Made by a program: the position numbers and the translations under genes. From Geobacter sp. OR-1 (GTDB lineage Bacteria; Desulfobacterota; Desulfuromonadia; Geobacterales; DSM-12255): 64,000 bases of DNA. Where the stretch lies: assembly GCF_000813145.1 (NCBI RefSeq), contig NZ_BAZF01000002.1, positions 329,175 to 393,174 on the forward strand, read 5' to 3'. This document shows positions 26,092 to 35,222 of the stretch, piece by piece (the first letter of the stretch is position 1; the number at the start of each line of letters is the position of its first letter). The notes below the pieces were generated by a model, which did not search any database, was not told where the DNA came from, and saw only the letters and a list, made by a program, of their open reading frames with translations.

Positions 26092-27258
26092 TTATCCGAT
26101 CGCTTCCAGACGCCGGAAATACTCTTCCCGGCACCAGTTCTCCACCTCGATCATGGCGCGGAACGCCTCGCCGAAATCCCTCCTGCCGATGGTAAAGACC
26201 CCGTGACCATACACCAATGCCCGGCCAGGCCCGTCAATGACCGGCGGCACCCGCTTGGCAAGCCCCCCGGCGCCGATCTCGCCGGCAACCACCGGCATCC
26301 CCCCCATGATCCTGACCTTGTCGCAGTCCCGCCAGCAGTCGGTGACGCTGCACCCCTGCTCCTCGCAGACCATGCTCATCACCACCGCGAATTTCGGGTG
26401 GCCATGGAGAATCGTCAGGGCACTACCGGTCTCGTAGATTCGCCGGTGGGCGACCAGTTCGCTGGAAGCGGTAATTCCGGTGGTGGAGGTATTCAGAAAC
26501 GGCACCGGATCGATGCACCCCGCCAGTTCGTCCAGGCTGGAGGCGGTCTGGGAGATGTAGATGATCTCGCCGTTGCGGCAGGAGATATTGCCGAAGAACG
26601 AGTCCACCAGCCCCCGCTCCACGGTGTACCGCCCGACCCTCGCCATCTCGTCGAGGATCGCGCCATGATCGGTCAGCGGACCATCGCGAAAAGCCAGCCC
26701 CTCGGCGGTAAGCGGTTTCAGCCAACCGGTGCGGAACTCCCGGAACGCCTCGGCCTCCCCCTGAAGCCGGAAACCTTCGGCAAGCAGATCCTCCAGGTAT
26801 TTGACAAAGGTTGAGTGAAAGACCGACGAATAGTTGATAAAGGCCTGCTCGACGGTCAGGGCGCCGGTGGCGATGATGCCGACACCCTCGACCACCACCC
26901 CTTTCCTGCTCCCGAGGATCGCGGCGATTCTCCCGGCCGGGTCCCCCTGCTCAAGTTCCGCTCGCCGGATAAACGGGATATCGTGGAGAAAGGTGCGCGT
27001 CTCGGTGTCGCGCGGCACGATAGCGGTATCGCCGGCCGCGGACCGGGCCACCAGGAAATCGGCAAACGGCAGGGCAGGCGTTGCCGCCACCAGGGCGAGA
27101 CAGTTGAGCCTGGTCAGAACCGCCCCGGCAAGTCGCGCCAGTTCGATTTCCCCGTCAACGATCACGACATCGTCCTTGGCGCTAAAGGCGATCCGCCCCG
27201 GCAGTGCCGAGCGGTCTGCCAGCAGCTTGGCGGTATACTTGGCGATCTGGTCGATCAT
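26092..27258 (-). CDS. Class II aldolase/adducin-family protein
   Basis: A 388-residue protein. The C-terminal half (about residues 190-380) is a class II aldolase domain: ERGLVDSFFGNISCR, TTGITASSELVAHRRIYE, then the metal-site LHGHPKF (near 290) and YGHGVFTIG (near 350). The N-terminal 180 residues are unlike typical short aldolases and may be a separate nucleotide- or substrate-binding region. Its start overlaps the stop of the aldehyde:ferredoxin oxidoreductase gene (ATGA), so aldehyde produced by cleavage could pass to that enzyme. Substrate is unknown. Confidence 0.85.
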   Translation of the reverse strand: MIDQIAKYTAKLLADRSALPGRIAFSAKDDVVIVDGEIELARLAGAVLTRLNCLALVAATPALPFADFLVARSAAGDTAIVPRDTETRTFLHDIPFIRRAELEQGDPAGRIAAILGSRKGVVVEGVGIIATGALTVEQAFINYSSVFHSTFVKYLEDLLAEGFRLQGEAEAFREFRTGWLKPLTAEGLAFRDGPLTDHGAILDEMARVGRYTVERGLVDSFFGNISCRNGEIIYISQTASSLDELAGCIDPVPFLNTSTTGITASSELVAHRRIYETGSALTILHGHPKFAVVMSMVCEEQGCSVTDCWRDCDKVRIMGGMPVVAGEIGAGGLAKRVPPVIDGPGRALVYGHGVFTIGRRDFGEAFRAMIEVENWCREEYFRRLEAIG

Positions 27259-29005
27259 GGCTGTTGCTCCAGCCAGCTGCTGTCCGCAAAGGTTCCCTCA
27301 GGCGTAAGGCCGCGGATCCGGTAGTACTTCTGCAACTCTTCCTCGAACCGGTCCCGGTCCACCGGCGGAATTTCGATCCCCTCGCCGCTCGAACCGGGTT
27401 CGGTAAAGAACCGCGCCGGCAAAAAATCGTCGCTTACGGTAAAGCCGTTGGCACAGTTGTAATAACGTTCGGTCAGGCAGATCCGGTTGCCGATCTCTTT
27501 CAGCGCCTGGGGTGAATACTCCACACCGGTGGCGGCGCTCAAAAGCTCGCCATACTCCTCCAGCGTGGCGCCGAAAAATGAGAACTTGCAGGCCACCAGC
27601 GAATCGACCGCGGCATTGGTGTCCTCGGCGATCTTGATGATCCGCGCCTTGCCCGAGAACGAGAACCGGTCCGTCGGCACCGGTTTGCGCAGGATCTCGT
27701 GGGAGATCGGATAGGCGCGCAGATGGCAACCCCCCCCGGTTGCTGGTGCAGTATGCCAGGGCCATGCCGTAGGCCCCCCTGGGATCGTATGCCGGCAACT
27801 CCAGGGACTTGACGCTCATAGATAGTTCGGGGCGGCCGTACTGTTCGGCAAGCCGCCGCGACCCCAGGGAGAGGAGTTCACCGTCGCCCTGGCGATAAGC
27901 GGTCGCTTCCAGCAGGCGGGACAGCTCCCCGGCTTCGGGGAAACGCCCAGTCGCCTCGCCCCATGCGGCCAGGGTAGCGGCAGCCGAGATCGTATCCATC
28001 CCCAGCTCGTTGCAGAGCGTGTTCGACCGGACAATGGCCGCCAGATCGGCAATGCCGTTCAGTCCGCCGAAATGCGAGACCGTCTCGTATTCGGGAAGAT
28101 GCTCTCCTTGTGGGGTGCTTTTTTTTGCACTGGATCGGGCAGCCGTAGCAGCCGTCCTTCTTTGCCTGGAAATCGCGCTTGATGGCCGGGCCCGAATAGT
28201 TATCAGACGCGGCAAACACGGTCTTGCGGAAGTTCTCGGTCGGGGCCATCCGGCGCTGCCGCATCAGGTCCACCAGCGCCGGGGTGCCGAACTCGGCGAT
28301 CCCGAGTTCGCCGAAAATTACCGGTGATGCCCGGAAGAGCCGCATCACATCCGCCCGGGCATGTTCGAACCGGGCCGGATCAGCCAGCGGAGTCCTGGCA
28401 TCGGCATCGACGGCTATCGCCTTCAGACCCTTGGCCCCCATCACCGCGCCGAGACCGCCGCGACCGACCGAGTTCCCTTCCCCCATCATGATATTGGCGA
28501 AGAGCACGCCGTTCTCACCGGCCGGGCCGATCGCTGCCACGCTGCCGCGCCCGCTGAGAAGCGATACGGTCTCTTTGACACGCTTCCCCCAGAGGTCGCC
28601 GGCCGGCAACAGTTCGGCAGTCTCTCCTGTTATTGACAGGACCGTTGGCGTAGCGCTGCGGCCTATGATCCGGAGCGCATCTATTCCCGCCCCCTTCAGA
28701 CGCCAGGCGAACCGCCCGCCTGCGGAACAGTCGTAGATGGTCCCGGTAAGGGGCGATCTCGACACCACGGCCAGCCGTGCCGCAGTCGGAGCCTGGGTGC
28801 CGCAGAGCGGCCCCACCGCAAAGATCAGCGGCATATCTGGATCAAACGTGTCGAGCCGGTACGCGCCACGCATCAGCCTGACCCCGAGCCCCCGTCCGCC
28901 GAGATACTCGTGCAGGAAATGCTCGGGGATATTCGAGCGCCAGATCCGGCCCGAGGTCAGATCGACATTAAGTATTTTCCCGGTCCAGCCGTGCATAATC
29001 CTCAC
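27255..29005 (-). pseudogene. Aldehyde:ferredoxin oxidoreductase, frame broken at two homopolymers
   Basis: Three reading frames joined give about 583 residues, the normal length of tungsten AOR enzymes. The N-terminal part (29005 to about 28120) has WTGKILNVDLTSGRIW and the cluster-binding CYGCPIQCKK. The middle (to about 27737) and C-terminal part (SNRGG, then AYPISHEIL, RFSFSGKA and LTERYYNCANGF) follow after one extra A in an A8 run (plus-strand T8, 28119-28126) and one extra G in a G8 run (plus-strand C8, 27730-27737). Removing one base from each restores the family sequence. It may be sequencing error, slippage control or true decay. The start is GTG 29005 or ATG 28996. Confidence 0.85.
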
Positions 29006-29243
29006 GTATGCTTCTCGTTACAAGCAGTGGTTTCATTCGCGATCGCTACGAACATTATTTGTACATGATTTGCGAAACAGGGGCAAGCATTGTGAGGCAT
29101 TCTCACGGGAAGGGTAACCAAACGCCAGGGACCGCAGATGCAGGCAACCCGATCAGCACGCATCTAAAACAGTGGGGGTGCTATCCTCGAGGGTGGGTCA
29201 TTTTTCAACGCCGATGACATTCGGCCTCCCGGCTTGATTTGTA

Positions 29244-29275
29244 CCAATATGTATTATAAGATAATATTATATTGG
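29244..29275. promoter_or_regulatory. Operator-like palindrome before parD
   Basis: CCAATAT (29244-29250) and ATATTGG (29269-29275) flank an inner ATTAT/ATAAT pair, in an AT-rich promoter-like stretch 20 bp before the parD start. ParD proteins usually bind such palindromes to repress their own operon. Confidence 0.6.
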
Positions 29276-29294
29276 CAGTGCCGGAGGTTGCATC

Positions 29295-29537
29295 ATGCAA
29301 AAAAATACCAGCGTATCACTTGGCCCACACTACGAAAAATTCATATCCAATCAGGTTGCCCAAGGCCGTTTCGGTTCGGCAAGCGAAACGATCCGGGCCG
29401 GGCTCCGACTATTGGAAGAACGGGAAACCAAATTATCCTTGTTACGCCGAGCTCTCATTGAAGGTGAAGAAAGCGGCACGGCTGATTACTCTCTTAAAAG
29501 TTTAATTGATCAGCTCGACAACGAAGGCATCGATTGA
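29295..29537 (+). CDS. parD: ParD-family antitoxin
   Basis: An 80-residue antitoxin of the ParD/CC2985 group. An N-terminal ribbon-helix-helix (NTSVSLGPHYEKFISNQVAQ, then SASETIRAGLRLLEERE) is followed by an acidic toxin-wrapping tail (EGEESGTADYSLKSLIDQLD). GGAGG precedes the ATG. The stop overlaps the start of the toxin frame (TGATG at 29535-29539). The antitoxin is intact although the toxin frame is broken. Confidence 0.92.
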   Translation: MQKNTSVSLGPHYEKFISNQVAQGRFGSASETIRAGLRLLEERETKLSLLRRALIEGEESGTADYSLKSLIDQLDNEGID

Positions 29538-29840
29538 TGCCCGGTTTCACACTATCTAACAAGGCCCTGGCCGATTTTTAAAGATATTGGTCGCTACACT
29601 CAAGAACATTGGGGGCGCGAACAGCGTGACCTGTATCTCAGAATGTTGGATGCGTCCTTTCAGCAACTGGCTGCCAATCCGCTCAAAGGCAAGGATTGCA
29701 GTGATATTCGGGATGGCTATCGAAAATTGAATGCTGGCAGTCACGTCATTTTTTATCGGCAACAGTCAATCGATTCGATAGAGATAGTCCGCGTTCTACA
29801 TGGTCGTATGGACATTGAGACCCGGCTTTCAGTGCCGTAA
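29537..29840 (+). pseudogene. parE: ParE-family toxin, frameshifted at codon 14-15
   Basis: Translation from the ATG at 29537 gives 14 residues and then a TAA. Removing one T from the T5 run at 29575-29579 restores a full ParE of about 100 residues, with YTQEHWGREQRDLYLR, then NPLKGKDCSDIRDGYRK, GSHVIFYR and IEIVRVLHGRMD, which are the conserved RelE/ParE blocks. The remaining frame could only restart at ATG 29643, lacking the first helix. A sequencing error is also possible, because three other homopolymer frame breaks lie within 11 kb. Confidence 0.85.
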
Positions 29841-30021
29841 TCCGGTTCATATTCCCGTCTCAAATTTCTCTTCTGAGTAATCTGGTTTTCCCGAATCTAT
29901 TTCTTCTTTATTCCCGACGGTAATGAGGCGTAGTGGTGTAGTGGAGCGTCAGCGGAACGATAACCGTCTGCCGCCGATGGTTGGGCAGCTGTTTTAGGTC
30001 GGGGGTGTATGAGAAACGAAA

Positions 30022-30261
30022 TCAATGCTGAATAACTTTCCCTTCAATGTACAAAGTATCTGCACTCAAATCAGCTTCATTGTCCCATTCAACGAAATAT
30101 CCTCCGTTGTGAATACTCCGGAAAATCTCGATATTTTTAAGCCCTGCGAATGCTTCGCATCCGAGAAGCGGTTTGACATCGTGCCGGCGCTCTGCGCCGT
30201 CATCAAAGGCGATTTCTAGAGTCCAGTCATCATTAGCTCTGACAGCATTTATTTTTCTCAT
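30022..30261 (-). CDS. DUF2442-family protein
   Basis: A 79-residue DUF2442 protein (MRKINAVRANDDWTLEIAFDDG, then HDVKPLL and DNEADLSADTLY). Such proteins are regularly encoded next to DUF4160 genes and are thought to form toxin-antitoxin-like pairs. The ATG overlaps the stop of the upstream DUF4160 frame (TAATG at 30259-30263). It appears intact. Confidence 0.85.
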   Translation of the reverse strand: MRKINAVRANDDWTLEIAFDDGAERRHDVKPLLGCEAFAGLKNIEIFRSIHNGGYFVEWDNEADLSADTLYIEGKVIQH

Positions 30262-30530
30262 TATTCCAGTCCTTTAATCTTAAAAACGGTTTCTCCGGAG
30301 ACTGCGAGTTGCCAATCAGCAAATAAGTCATCCCGGTGAATTTCAATCTATGCTTCCACAAGCTTCTGCTTCGGCGTTGGTAGCGATCCGTCAAGTATCC
30401 TGCCATCCTCAATGGCAAAGACTGCAACTTCTCCTTGATACTCAGCGTGGATATGGGGCAGGTTGTGCTGGTGATTGTCGCGATAGAACATCCTGATAAT
30501 AACACCAAAGAACATTGAAATTGTTGGCAT
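30261..30530 (-). pseudogene. DUF4160-family gene with in-frame stop codon
   Basis: The first 60 codons encode MPTISMFFGVIIRMF, NLPHIHAEYQGE and GSLPTPKQKLVEA, the DUF4160 pattern. A TAG at 30348-30350 interrupts it, after which the frame continues in family style (IEIHRDDLFADWQLAVSGE) to a TAA overlapping the next start. Tryptophan is the usual residue at that point, so TGG to TAG is the likely change. The product would lose its C-terminal third. Confidence 0.8.
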
Positions 30531-30665
30531 TTTGTTCCCTTTTGAATAAGAGCACGCTGAGAACTGACCGGCATAATTTTGGGCCGGTCCTCATCTCACA
30601 GTGAATTTAGAAGAAACTAGAAACACTTTCCGGTTTTTATTATGACCCGGCAGACCATCATGCCC

Positions 30666-31742
30666 TCAGAGCAGCTCCTTCGCCCCTTGCCGCTCCAGCT
30701 CCTCCACCACCTTCTTCACCTCCTGGGCGCGGTCGAGCGGGCAGACCAGCAGGGCGTCGTCGGTGTTGACTACTGCCAGTCCGTTTACCCCCACCAGCGC
30801 CACCATCTTGCCGTTGCCGTTGACCAGGCAGTCGGTGGCGTCAACGGCGATCAAGCGGGTGTCGTTCATGGCCACGTTGTTGTTGCCGTCGCTATCGAGC
30901 AGGTCCGGCAGGGCGCTCCAGCTCCCGACATCGCTCCAGCCGAACTCTGCCGGCAGCACCTCGACCTTTTCGGACTTCTCCATGATACCGTAATCGATCG
31001 ACTCGCTCGCAATCTGCCCGTAAATGGCCTCGATCTGCGGCTTCAGGTCCCGAAGCTCCCAGATCTCCGCGCCGAATTCTAGAGAGTCCAATTCCCTGAA
31101 CAGTGCCGGCATATGGATTGATATCTCCTCCAGGATGGTATCGGCCCGCCAAAGAAACATGCCGCTGTTCCAGTAGAAATTGCCCGACTCCAGGTACTCC
31201 AGCGCCTTTTCGAGGTTCGGCTTTTCCACGAAGCGCCGTACCGGATAGGGACCGGCGCCGCGGTACGATCTGTCCGCCTCTATATAGCCGTAACCGGTCT
31301 CGGGCCGGGTCGGGGTCATGCCCAGAGTTACCAGATAACCGTTGTTGGCGGTCTCCACTCCCGCTCGCAGAGCGCCCCGGAAACTCTCCTCGTCCGCGAT
31401 GAAGTGGTCGGCAGGGAGTACCGCCATTACCCCCTGCGGATCGTGCCGGGCGATGACCGCTGCGGCCAACCCTATTGCCGGCGCCGTATTGCGCCCGACC
31501 GGCTCGGCAATGACGTCCAGCGGCACCCCGGTCACGAATGCCAGCTGTGCAGCGGTTGCGGACGCCTGTTCCGCGTTGGTCACCACCAGGATCCGCTTCG
31601 GTTGCAGCGGCAGCACCCGGTCGATGGTCCTCTGCAGCATCGACCGGCCACCGAAGACCGACATGAGCTGCTTGGGGGTCCTTTTGCGGGATAACGGCCA
31701 GAAACGGGTGCCGGAACCTCCGGCCAGTATGACGACGTACAT
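30666..31742 (-). CDS. manC: Mannose-1-phosphate guanylyltransferase
   Basis: A 358-residue nucleotidyltransferase making GDP-mannose. The signature LAGGSGTRFWPLSRKRTPKQ is at residues 6-25; VLPADHFI is near 113, and FVEKP near 172. It lacks the C-terminal isomerase domain of bifunctional ManC/AlgA; a separate cupin isomerase gene at 34024-34383 may supply that activity. GGAGG lies 5 nt before the ATG. GDP-mannose feeds lipopolysaccharide or capsule sugars, matching the neighbouring rml genes. Confidence 0.93.
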   Translation of the reverse strand: MYVVILAGGSGTRFWPLSRKRTPKQLMSVFGGRSMLQRTIDRVLPLQPKRILVVTNAEQASATAAQLAFVTGVPLDVIAEPVGRNTAPAIGLAAAVIARHDPQGVMAVLPADHFIADEESFRGALRAGVETANNGYLVTLGMTPTRPETGYGYIEADRSYRGAGPYPVRRFVEKPNLEKALEYLESGNFYWNSGMFLWRADTILEEISIHMPALFRELDSLEFGAEIWELRDLKPQIEAIYGQIASESIDYGIMEKSEKVEVLPAEFGWSDVGSWSALPDLLDSDGNNNVAMNDTRLIAVDATDCLVNGNGKMVALVGVNGLAVVNTDDALLVCPLDRAQEVKKVVEELERQGAKELL

Positions 31743-31799
31743 GAATCCTCCGGATAAGATGCCGTAAAGCCGGCAGATGCAGGCAAAGGCAGTTCGGGA

Positions 31800-32930
31800 T
31801 CAATTGGCCTGGTCTAAAGTCAGGATTTTGGGCATGGAGAAGGTGAAGGTCGTGCCTTCGGGCTCTATGCTGGTAAAGGAGATCTTTCCACGCAGATATT
31901 TTTCGCCGAACAGCTTCACGCTGTATGTTCCCATCCCGCGTCCGGTCCCTTCCTTGGTGCTGAACGAACGCCGGAACAGCTGCAGTTGAATGTCGCGGGG
32001 GATGAGACCCGGATTGTGTACCGAAAATATCACCTCGCTGTCGACATCGGCACACGACAGGGTTACTACCCCTCCCCTGGGGGTCGATTCCAGGGCGTTT
32101 TTCACCAGGTTGCCGAGTATCCGCCGCAAGATCTGCTGATCGGTGATCAGGTGACATGTGCAGACCTCGCCAAGCTGCATGATGCGGCCTTCCGCAACAT
32201 CATGGCTGGAATAAAGGGCATGCAGTTCGTCGAGCAGTTCAGTGACCGCAACTGCACCCAATTCCGGCTTGAATTCGCCGCGCTCGGCAGACATCAGCCT
32301 CCGCTGGTGCAGAACCTCGTCGATGAGCCTCTTGGACAGATCAAGAATCCAGCGCCGGTACTCCTGTTCCTGCTCCGGCTCAAGCACTCGAACTGCGCTG
32401 TTGAGCAGCTCCGCGATCCCGTGGATTCCGCCGACCGTATTCATGACATCGTGGAAAAAGAGGCGTTCCAGCACGCTGCGCCGCTTCTCCGCACTTATGT
32501 CTCTCATTACAAAAAGGGTGATCGGCAGTTCGTCGATCTCGGCATAACTTGCCGTTACCTCGACATCGAGCTGCCGTTCCTCGGCATCACCCAGCATTAT
32601 CTGGCATTCCCGGACATACTGTTCCTTGCTCTCCCGGCAGAGGAGTATCGCCCTGAGGGCGCCGCAGACCGAGCAGTGCATGCCGGCCCCGCAACCGTGC
32701 GGGCTCTCCTTGGCAAACAGGCAACCGAGTGCTTCACCGATCCGCTGACCGGCAACACGATCACTGTCGGCCCCGAACATGCTCATCAGCTTGGCATTCG
32801 CCATGATCAGGCGGCGATCGGAATCCAGGATCGTGGCCGGGTCGGGAATGGCGTCGAGCAGCACCCTCAACACCTTGCTGGTCGGTTCGCTGAACCGCTG
32901 CAGTTTCATTAATGTCGCGTCATTCGCCAT
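31800..32930 (-). CDS. PAS sensor histidine kinase
   Basis: A 376-residue soluble kinase with no membrane helix. A PAS domain (about residues 12-145, VLLDAIPDPATILDSDRRLIMANAKLM) has cysteine-rich inserts (HGCGAGMHCSVCGAL), which may bind metal or sense redox. The HisKA-like helix has FFHDVMNTVGGI (near 160). The HATPase domain has N-box RRILGNLVKNALES and G-box GTGRGMGTYSV. The start at 32930 overlaps the PilZ gene end by 11 bp with GGAAGGG upstream. No response regulator is adjacent. The partner is unknown. Confidence 0.88.
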   Translation of the reverse strand: MANDATLMKLQRFSEPTSKVLRVLLDAIPDPATILDSDRRLIMANAKLMSMFGADSDRVAGQRIGEALGCLFAKESPHGCGAGMHCSVCGALRAILLCRESKEQYVRECQIMLGDAEERQLDVEVTASYAEIDELPITLFVMRDISAEKRRSVLERLFFHDVMNTVGGIHGIAELLNSAVRVLEPEQEQEYRRWILDLSKRLIDEVLHQRRLMSAERGEFKPELGAVAVTELLDELHALYSSHDVAEGRIMQLGEVCTCHLITDQQILRRILGNLVKNALESTPRGGVVTLSCADVDSEVIFSVHNPGLIPRDIQLQLFRRSFSTKEGTGRGMGTYSVKLFGEKYLRGKISFTSIEPEGTTFTFSMPKILTLDQAN

Positions 32931-33978
32931 TTGCACCCTTCCCGCTGCGATACTGCTTGATCCCTTTGTCAAAACTCTGCTCGATCAGGTTACGCTCGCT
33001 CTTCCCGCTGTAGTAATCCTTGAGAATCGGAATCAGCCAGGCGGCCAGGGCAGCCAAGACAACCAGAAACACCGCTACGGAAAGGATTTTCCTGAGCCGG
33101 CGTCTCGCCAGCTCTTCCGGGAGCAGAGGCACGTCTTCCGGAAGCGGTCTGCTCTGATTGCCGTTTAACTGCTGAATCTGCTGAAGCTGTTCGAGGGAGA
33201 TGAACCTGATGATGTTCTCCCGGTCGCGTTCGTCAATGAAGTAGAATTGCATGGCAGTATAGTAGAAAGGCTCTACCGAGGAGCTGCTGATCACCGGGGC
33301 GGTCCAGACCACCTCAGCCACCACCTCCAGGATGTTGGGCTTGGAAAACGGTATGAAGAACTGCAGCGCCAGCCGGTCGCCGACCTGGAATGGCTGCGGC
33401 AGCTTGAGTCTGATGCCGTTACCGCTGATATTGGCGGCCAGGGGCTGCAGTTTGACCTTTAAAGATTCGCGCATCTGCTGGAATCGGGAGAGCTGATCCT
33501 GGGTCAGCGGCTTCATCATCGGTACCGCCTCGTTGAGCTCGCTCCAGTGCCATGCCCGAAACAGCCGGGCATCCTCCCACTGCTCCCGGATTTCGCGGCC
33601 GGACAGCGATCGGCATGACTGCCACGCCATCGGCAGGTAGGTTGCAATGCGAAAGAAATTCCGGCGCTCATAGATGAGCACCTCGCTGATCAGCCTGAGA
33701 GGGACAACCCTCCGGCTGCTTTCCGCAACCACGATTGCGCGGCAGCAGAGACCCGCCCCCTCCTTGCCGGTCACGAGGAGGAAAATCGTCCCGACCTCGA
33801 TCTTCATCTCCTGGGGCAGGATGTCGCGGGAAAGACGAAGCTGGAGATAATCCTGCTCCATCTCGATGATTATCCCCCACTCGCGGAATATGGTCCCGTT
33901 TGCCAGGGGGATATCGATCCCGACCCTCCCCCCGACCTGATAATACTGGGAGTAATCAATTACCGGTTTTGCTTCCAT
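32920..33978 (-). CDS. PilZ-domain protein with C-terminal membrane helix
   Basis: A 352-residue protein. An N-terminal YcgR-like beta domain (about residues 10-100) is followed by a PilZ domain: RRNFFRI (near 105), ISGNGIRLKL (near 184) and the IRFISLEQL end (near 258). A hydrophobic helix (about 300-322) lies near the C-terminus, so it is a membrane-anchored c-di-GMP receptor candidate. The RxxxR motif is represented by YERRNFFR. The start at 33978 (ATG) is preferred to TTG 34008. It overlaps the kinase gene, so the two are co-expressed. Confidence 0.85.
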   Translation of the reverse strand: MEAKPVIDYSQYYQVGGRVGIDIPLANGTIFREWGIIIEMEQDYLQLRLSRDILPQEMKIEVGTIFLLVTGKEGAGLCCRAIVVAESSRRVVPLRLISEVLIYERRNFFRIATYLPMAWQSCRSLSGREIREQWEDARLFRAWHWSELNEAVPMMKPLTQDQLSRFQQMRESLKVKLQPLAANISGNGIRLKLPQPFQVGDRLALQFFIPFSKPNILEVVAEVVWTAPVISSSSVEPFYYTAMQFYFIDERDRENIIRFISLEQLQQIQQLNGNQSRPLPEDVPLLPEELARRRLRKILSVAVFLVVLAALAAWLIPILKDYYSGKSERNLIEQSFDKGIKQYRSGKGANGE

Positions 33979-34023
33979 ATTCTCCCTTGCCGGATCAAAA
34001 GATGACAATCTGCCGCCAGGAAA

Positions 34024-34383
34024 CTACAGCGCCCCCTCAGACTCGCACCGGTTGAAATCGTCCTGGAACCGGATGATGTCGTCCTCTCCCAGATACTCGC
34101 CGCTTTGCACTTCAATGATGACCAGCGGTATCATCCCCGGATTTTCCAGTCGATGGCTTTCTCCGATCGGGATGAAGGTCGATTCGTTTATGTTTACGGA
34201 GAACTCCTTTTCCCCGCAGGTGACTTTTGCCGTTCCGGAAACCACGATCCAGTGCTCGCTCCTGTGGTGGTGCATCTGCAGAGAGAGCCGTTTGCCCGGC
34301 AGCACTTCTATCCGTTTGATCTTGTAGCTCTTATTCTCTTCCAGAACCGTGTAGTTGCCCCAGGGTCTTTCACCACGTTCCAT
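34024..34383 (-). CDS. Cupin-type mannose-6-phosphate isomerase
   Basis: A 119-residue single cupin domain matching the type II phosphomannose isomerase found fused to ManC elsewhere. Landmarks are ERGERPWGNYTVLEE, KRIEVLPGKRLSLQMHHHRSEHW (metal histidines), and VNINESTFIPIGESHRLEN. Here it is a separate protein working with the mannose-1-phosphate guanylyltransferase. The start at 34383 follows GAAGGGA and lies 5 bp after the rmlD stop; a longer frame to 34434 would overlap rmlD. Confidence 0.88.
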   Translation of the reverse strand: MERGERPWGNYTVLEENKSYKIKRIEVLPGKRLSLQMHHHRSEHWIVVSGTAKVTCGEKEFSVNINESTFIPIGESHRLENPGMIPLVIIEVQSGEYLGEDDIIRFQDDFNRCESEGAL

Positions 34384-34388
34384 ATCTA

Positions 34389-35219
34389 TTATCCCTTCCT
34401 CTGTTTTAGGTATTGTTTCAGCGCTTCCTGCCATGGTTGCGGCGTAAAACCGGTATCAGCGGCCAGTTTCCCGCAATCGAGGGTGGAATAGAGAGGCCGG
34501 CGGGCAGGCCGGTTCAGCTTGTCCGTGGTAAGCGGGTTCAGGCGGATCGAGATCCCGGATTCCGCAAAGATTGCCCCCGCAAAATCGTTCCAGGAACAGA
34601 AGCCGCTGTTGGCGGCATGGTATGTTCCCCGGCAGTCGCGCTCGATCAGCGCCCGGATGGCAGCGGCTAGGTCTGCGGTCCAGGTGGGGGAACCGATCTG
34701 GTCGGTGACCACGGCCAGTTCGTCCTTATCTGCCGCCAGCTTCAGCATGGTCTCGACAAAGTTCTTGCCGTGCAATCCATAGAGCCATTGGGTCCTTACT
34801 ATCAGGTGGTCGGGGTTGAACCTGGCATTCAGCTCGCCGGCCAGCTTGGACTCGCCATAGACGGAAAGCGGCCCGGTGGGATCGTCTTCCAGGTACGGCG
34901 AACCTTTAGCGCCGTCAAAGACGTAATCGGTACTCACCTGCACCAGCTTGGCCCCCACGCCGCGGGTTGCCATGGCCAACATGGCCACACCTTCGCCATT
35001 CACCTGCATGGCCAGTTCCGTGTTGCTTTCGCAGCCGTCCACGTCGGTATACGCGGCGGAATTCACCACAATGCGCGGCCGGAACCGGTCAATAGCCGCC
35101 TGGATCGACTCGAACGAGGTGATATCGATATCGGGGAGATCGATCCCCTGCACCTCGCCCGGAAGCTGCTTCAGCAGATCCTGGCCAAGCATGCCGTTGG
35201 CGCCCACAACTAAAATCAT
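34389..35219 (-). CDS. rmlD: dTDP-4-dehydrorhamnose reductase
   Basis: A 276-residue short-chain dehydrogenase, the last step of dTDP-L-rhamnose synthesis. NADPH site GANGMLGQDL is at residues 6-15, VNSAAYTDVDGCE near 51, the catalytic STDYVFDG near 97, and the YGESKLAGE (Tyr-Lys pair) near 120. It starts 3 bp after the rmlB stop with GGAGAGA upstream, so the genes are coupled. Confidence 0.95.
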   Translation of the reverse strand: MILVVGANGMLGQDLLKQLPGEVQGIDLPDIDITSFESIQAAIDRFRPRIVVNSAAYTDVDGCESNTELAMQVNGEGVAMLAMATRGVGAKLVQVSTDYVFDGAKGSPYLEDDPTGPLSVYGESKLAGELNARFNPDHLIVRTQWLYGLHGKNFVETMLKLAADKDELAVVTDQIGSPTWTADLAAAIRALIERDCRGTYHAANSGFCSWNDFAGAIFAESGISIRLNPLTTDKLNRPARRPLYSTLDCGKLAADTGFTPQPWQEALKQYLKQRKG

Positions 35220-35222
35220 TCT

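Noticed and set aside
29841..30021. Gap between the damaged TA modules
   Set aside because: I see no frame, hairpin with T-tract or repeat that would support a feature.
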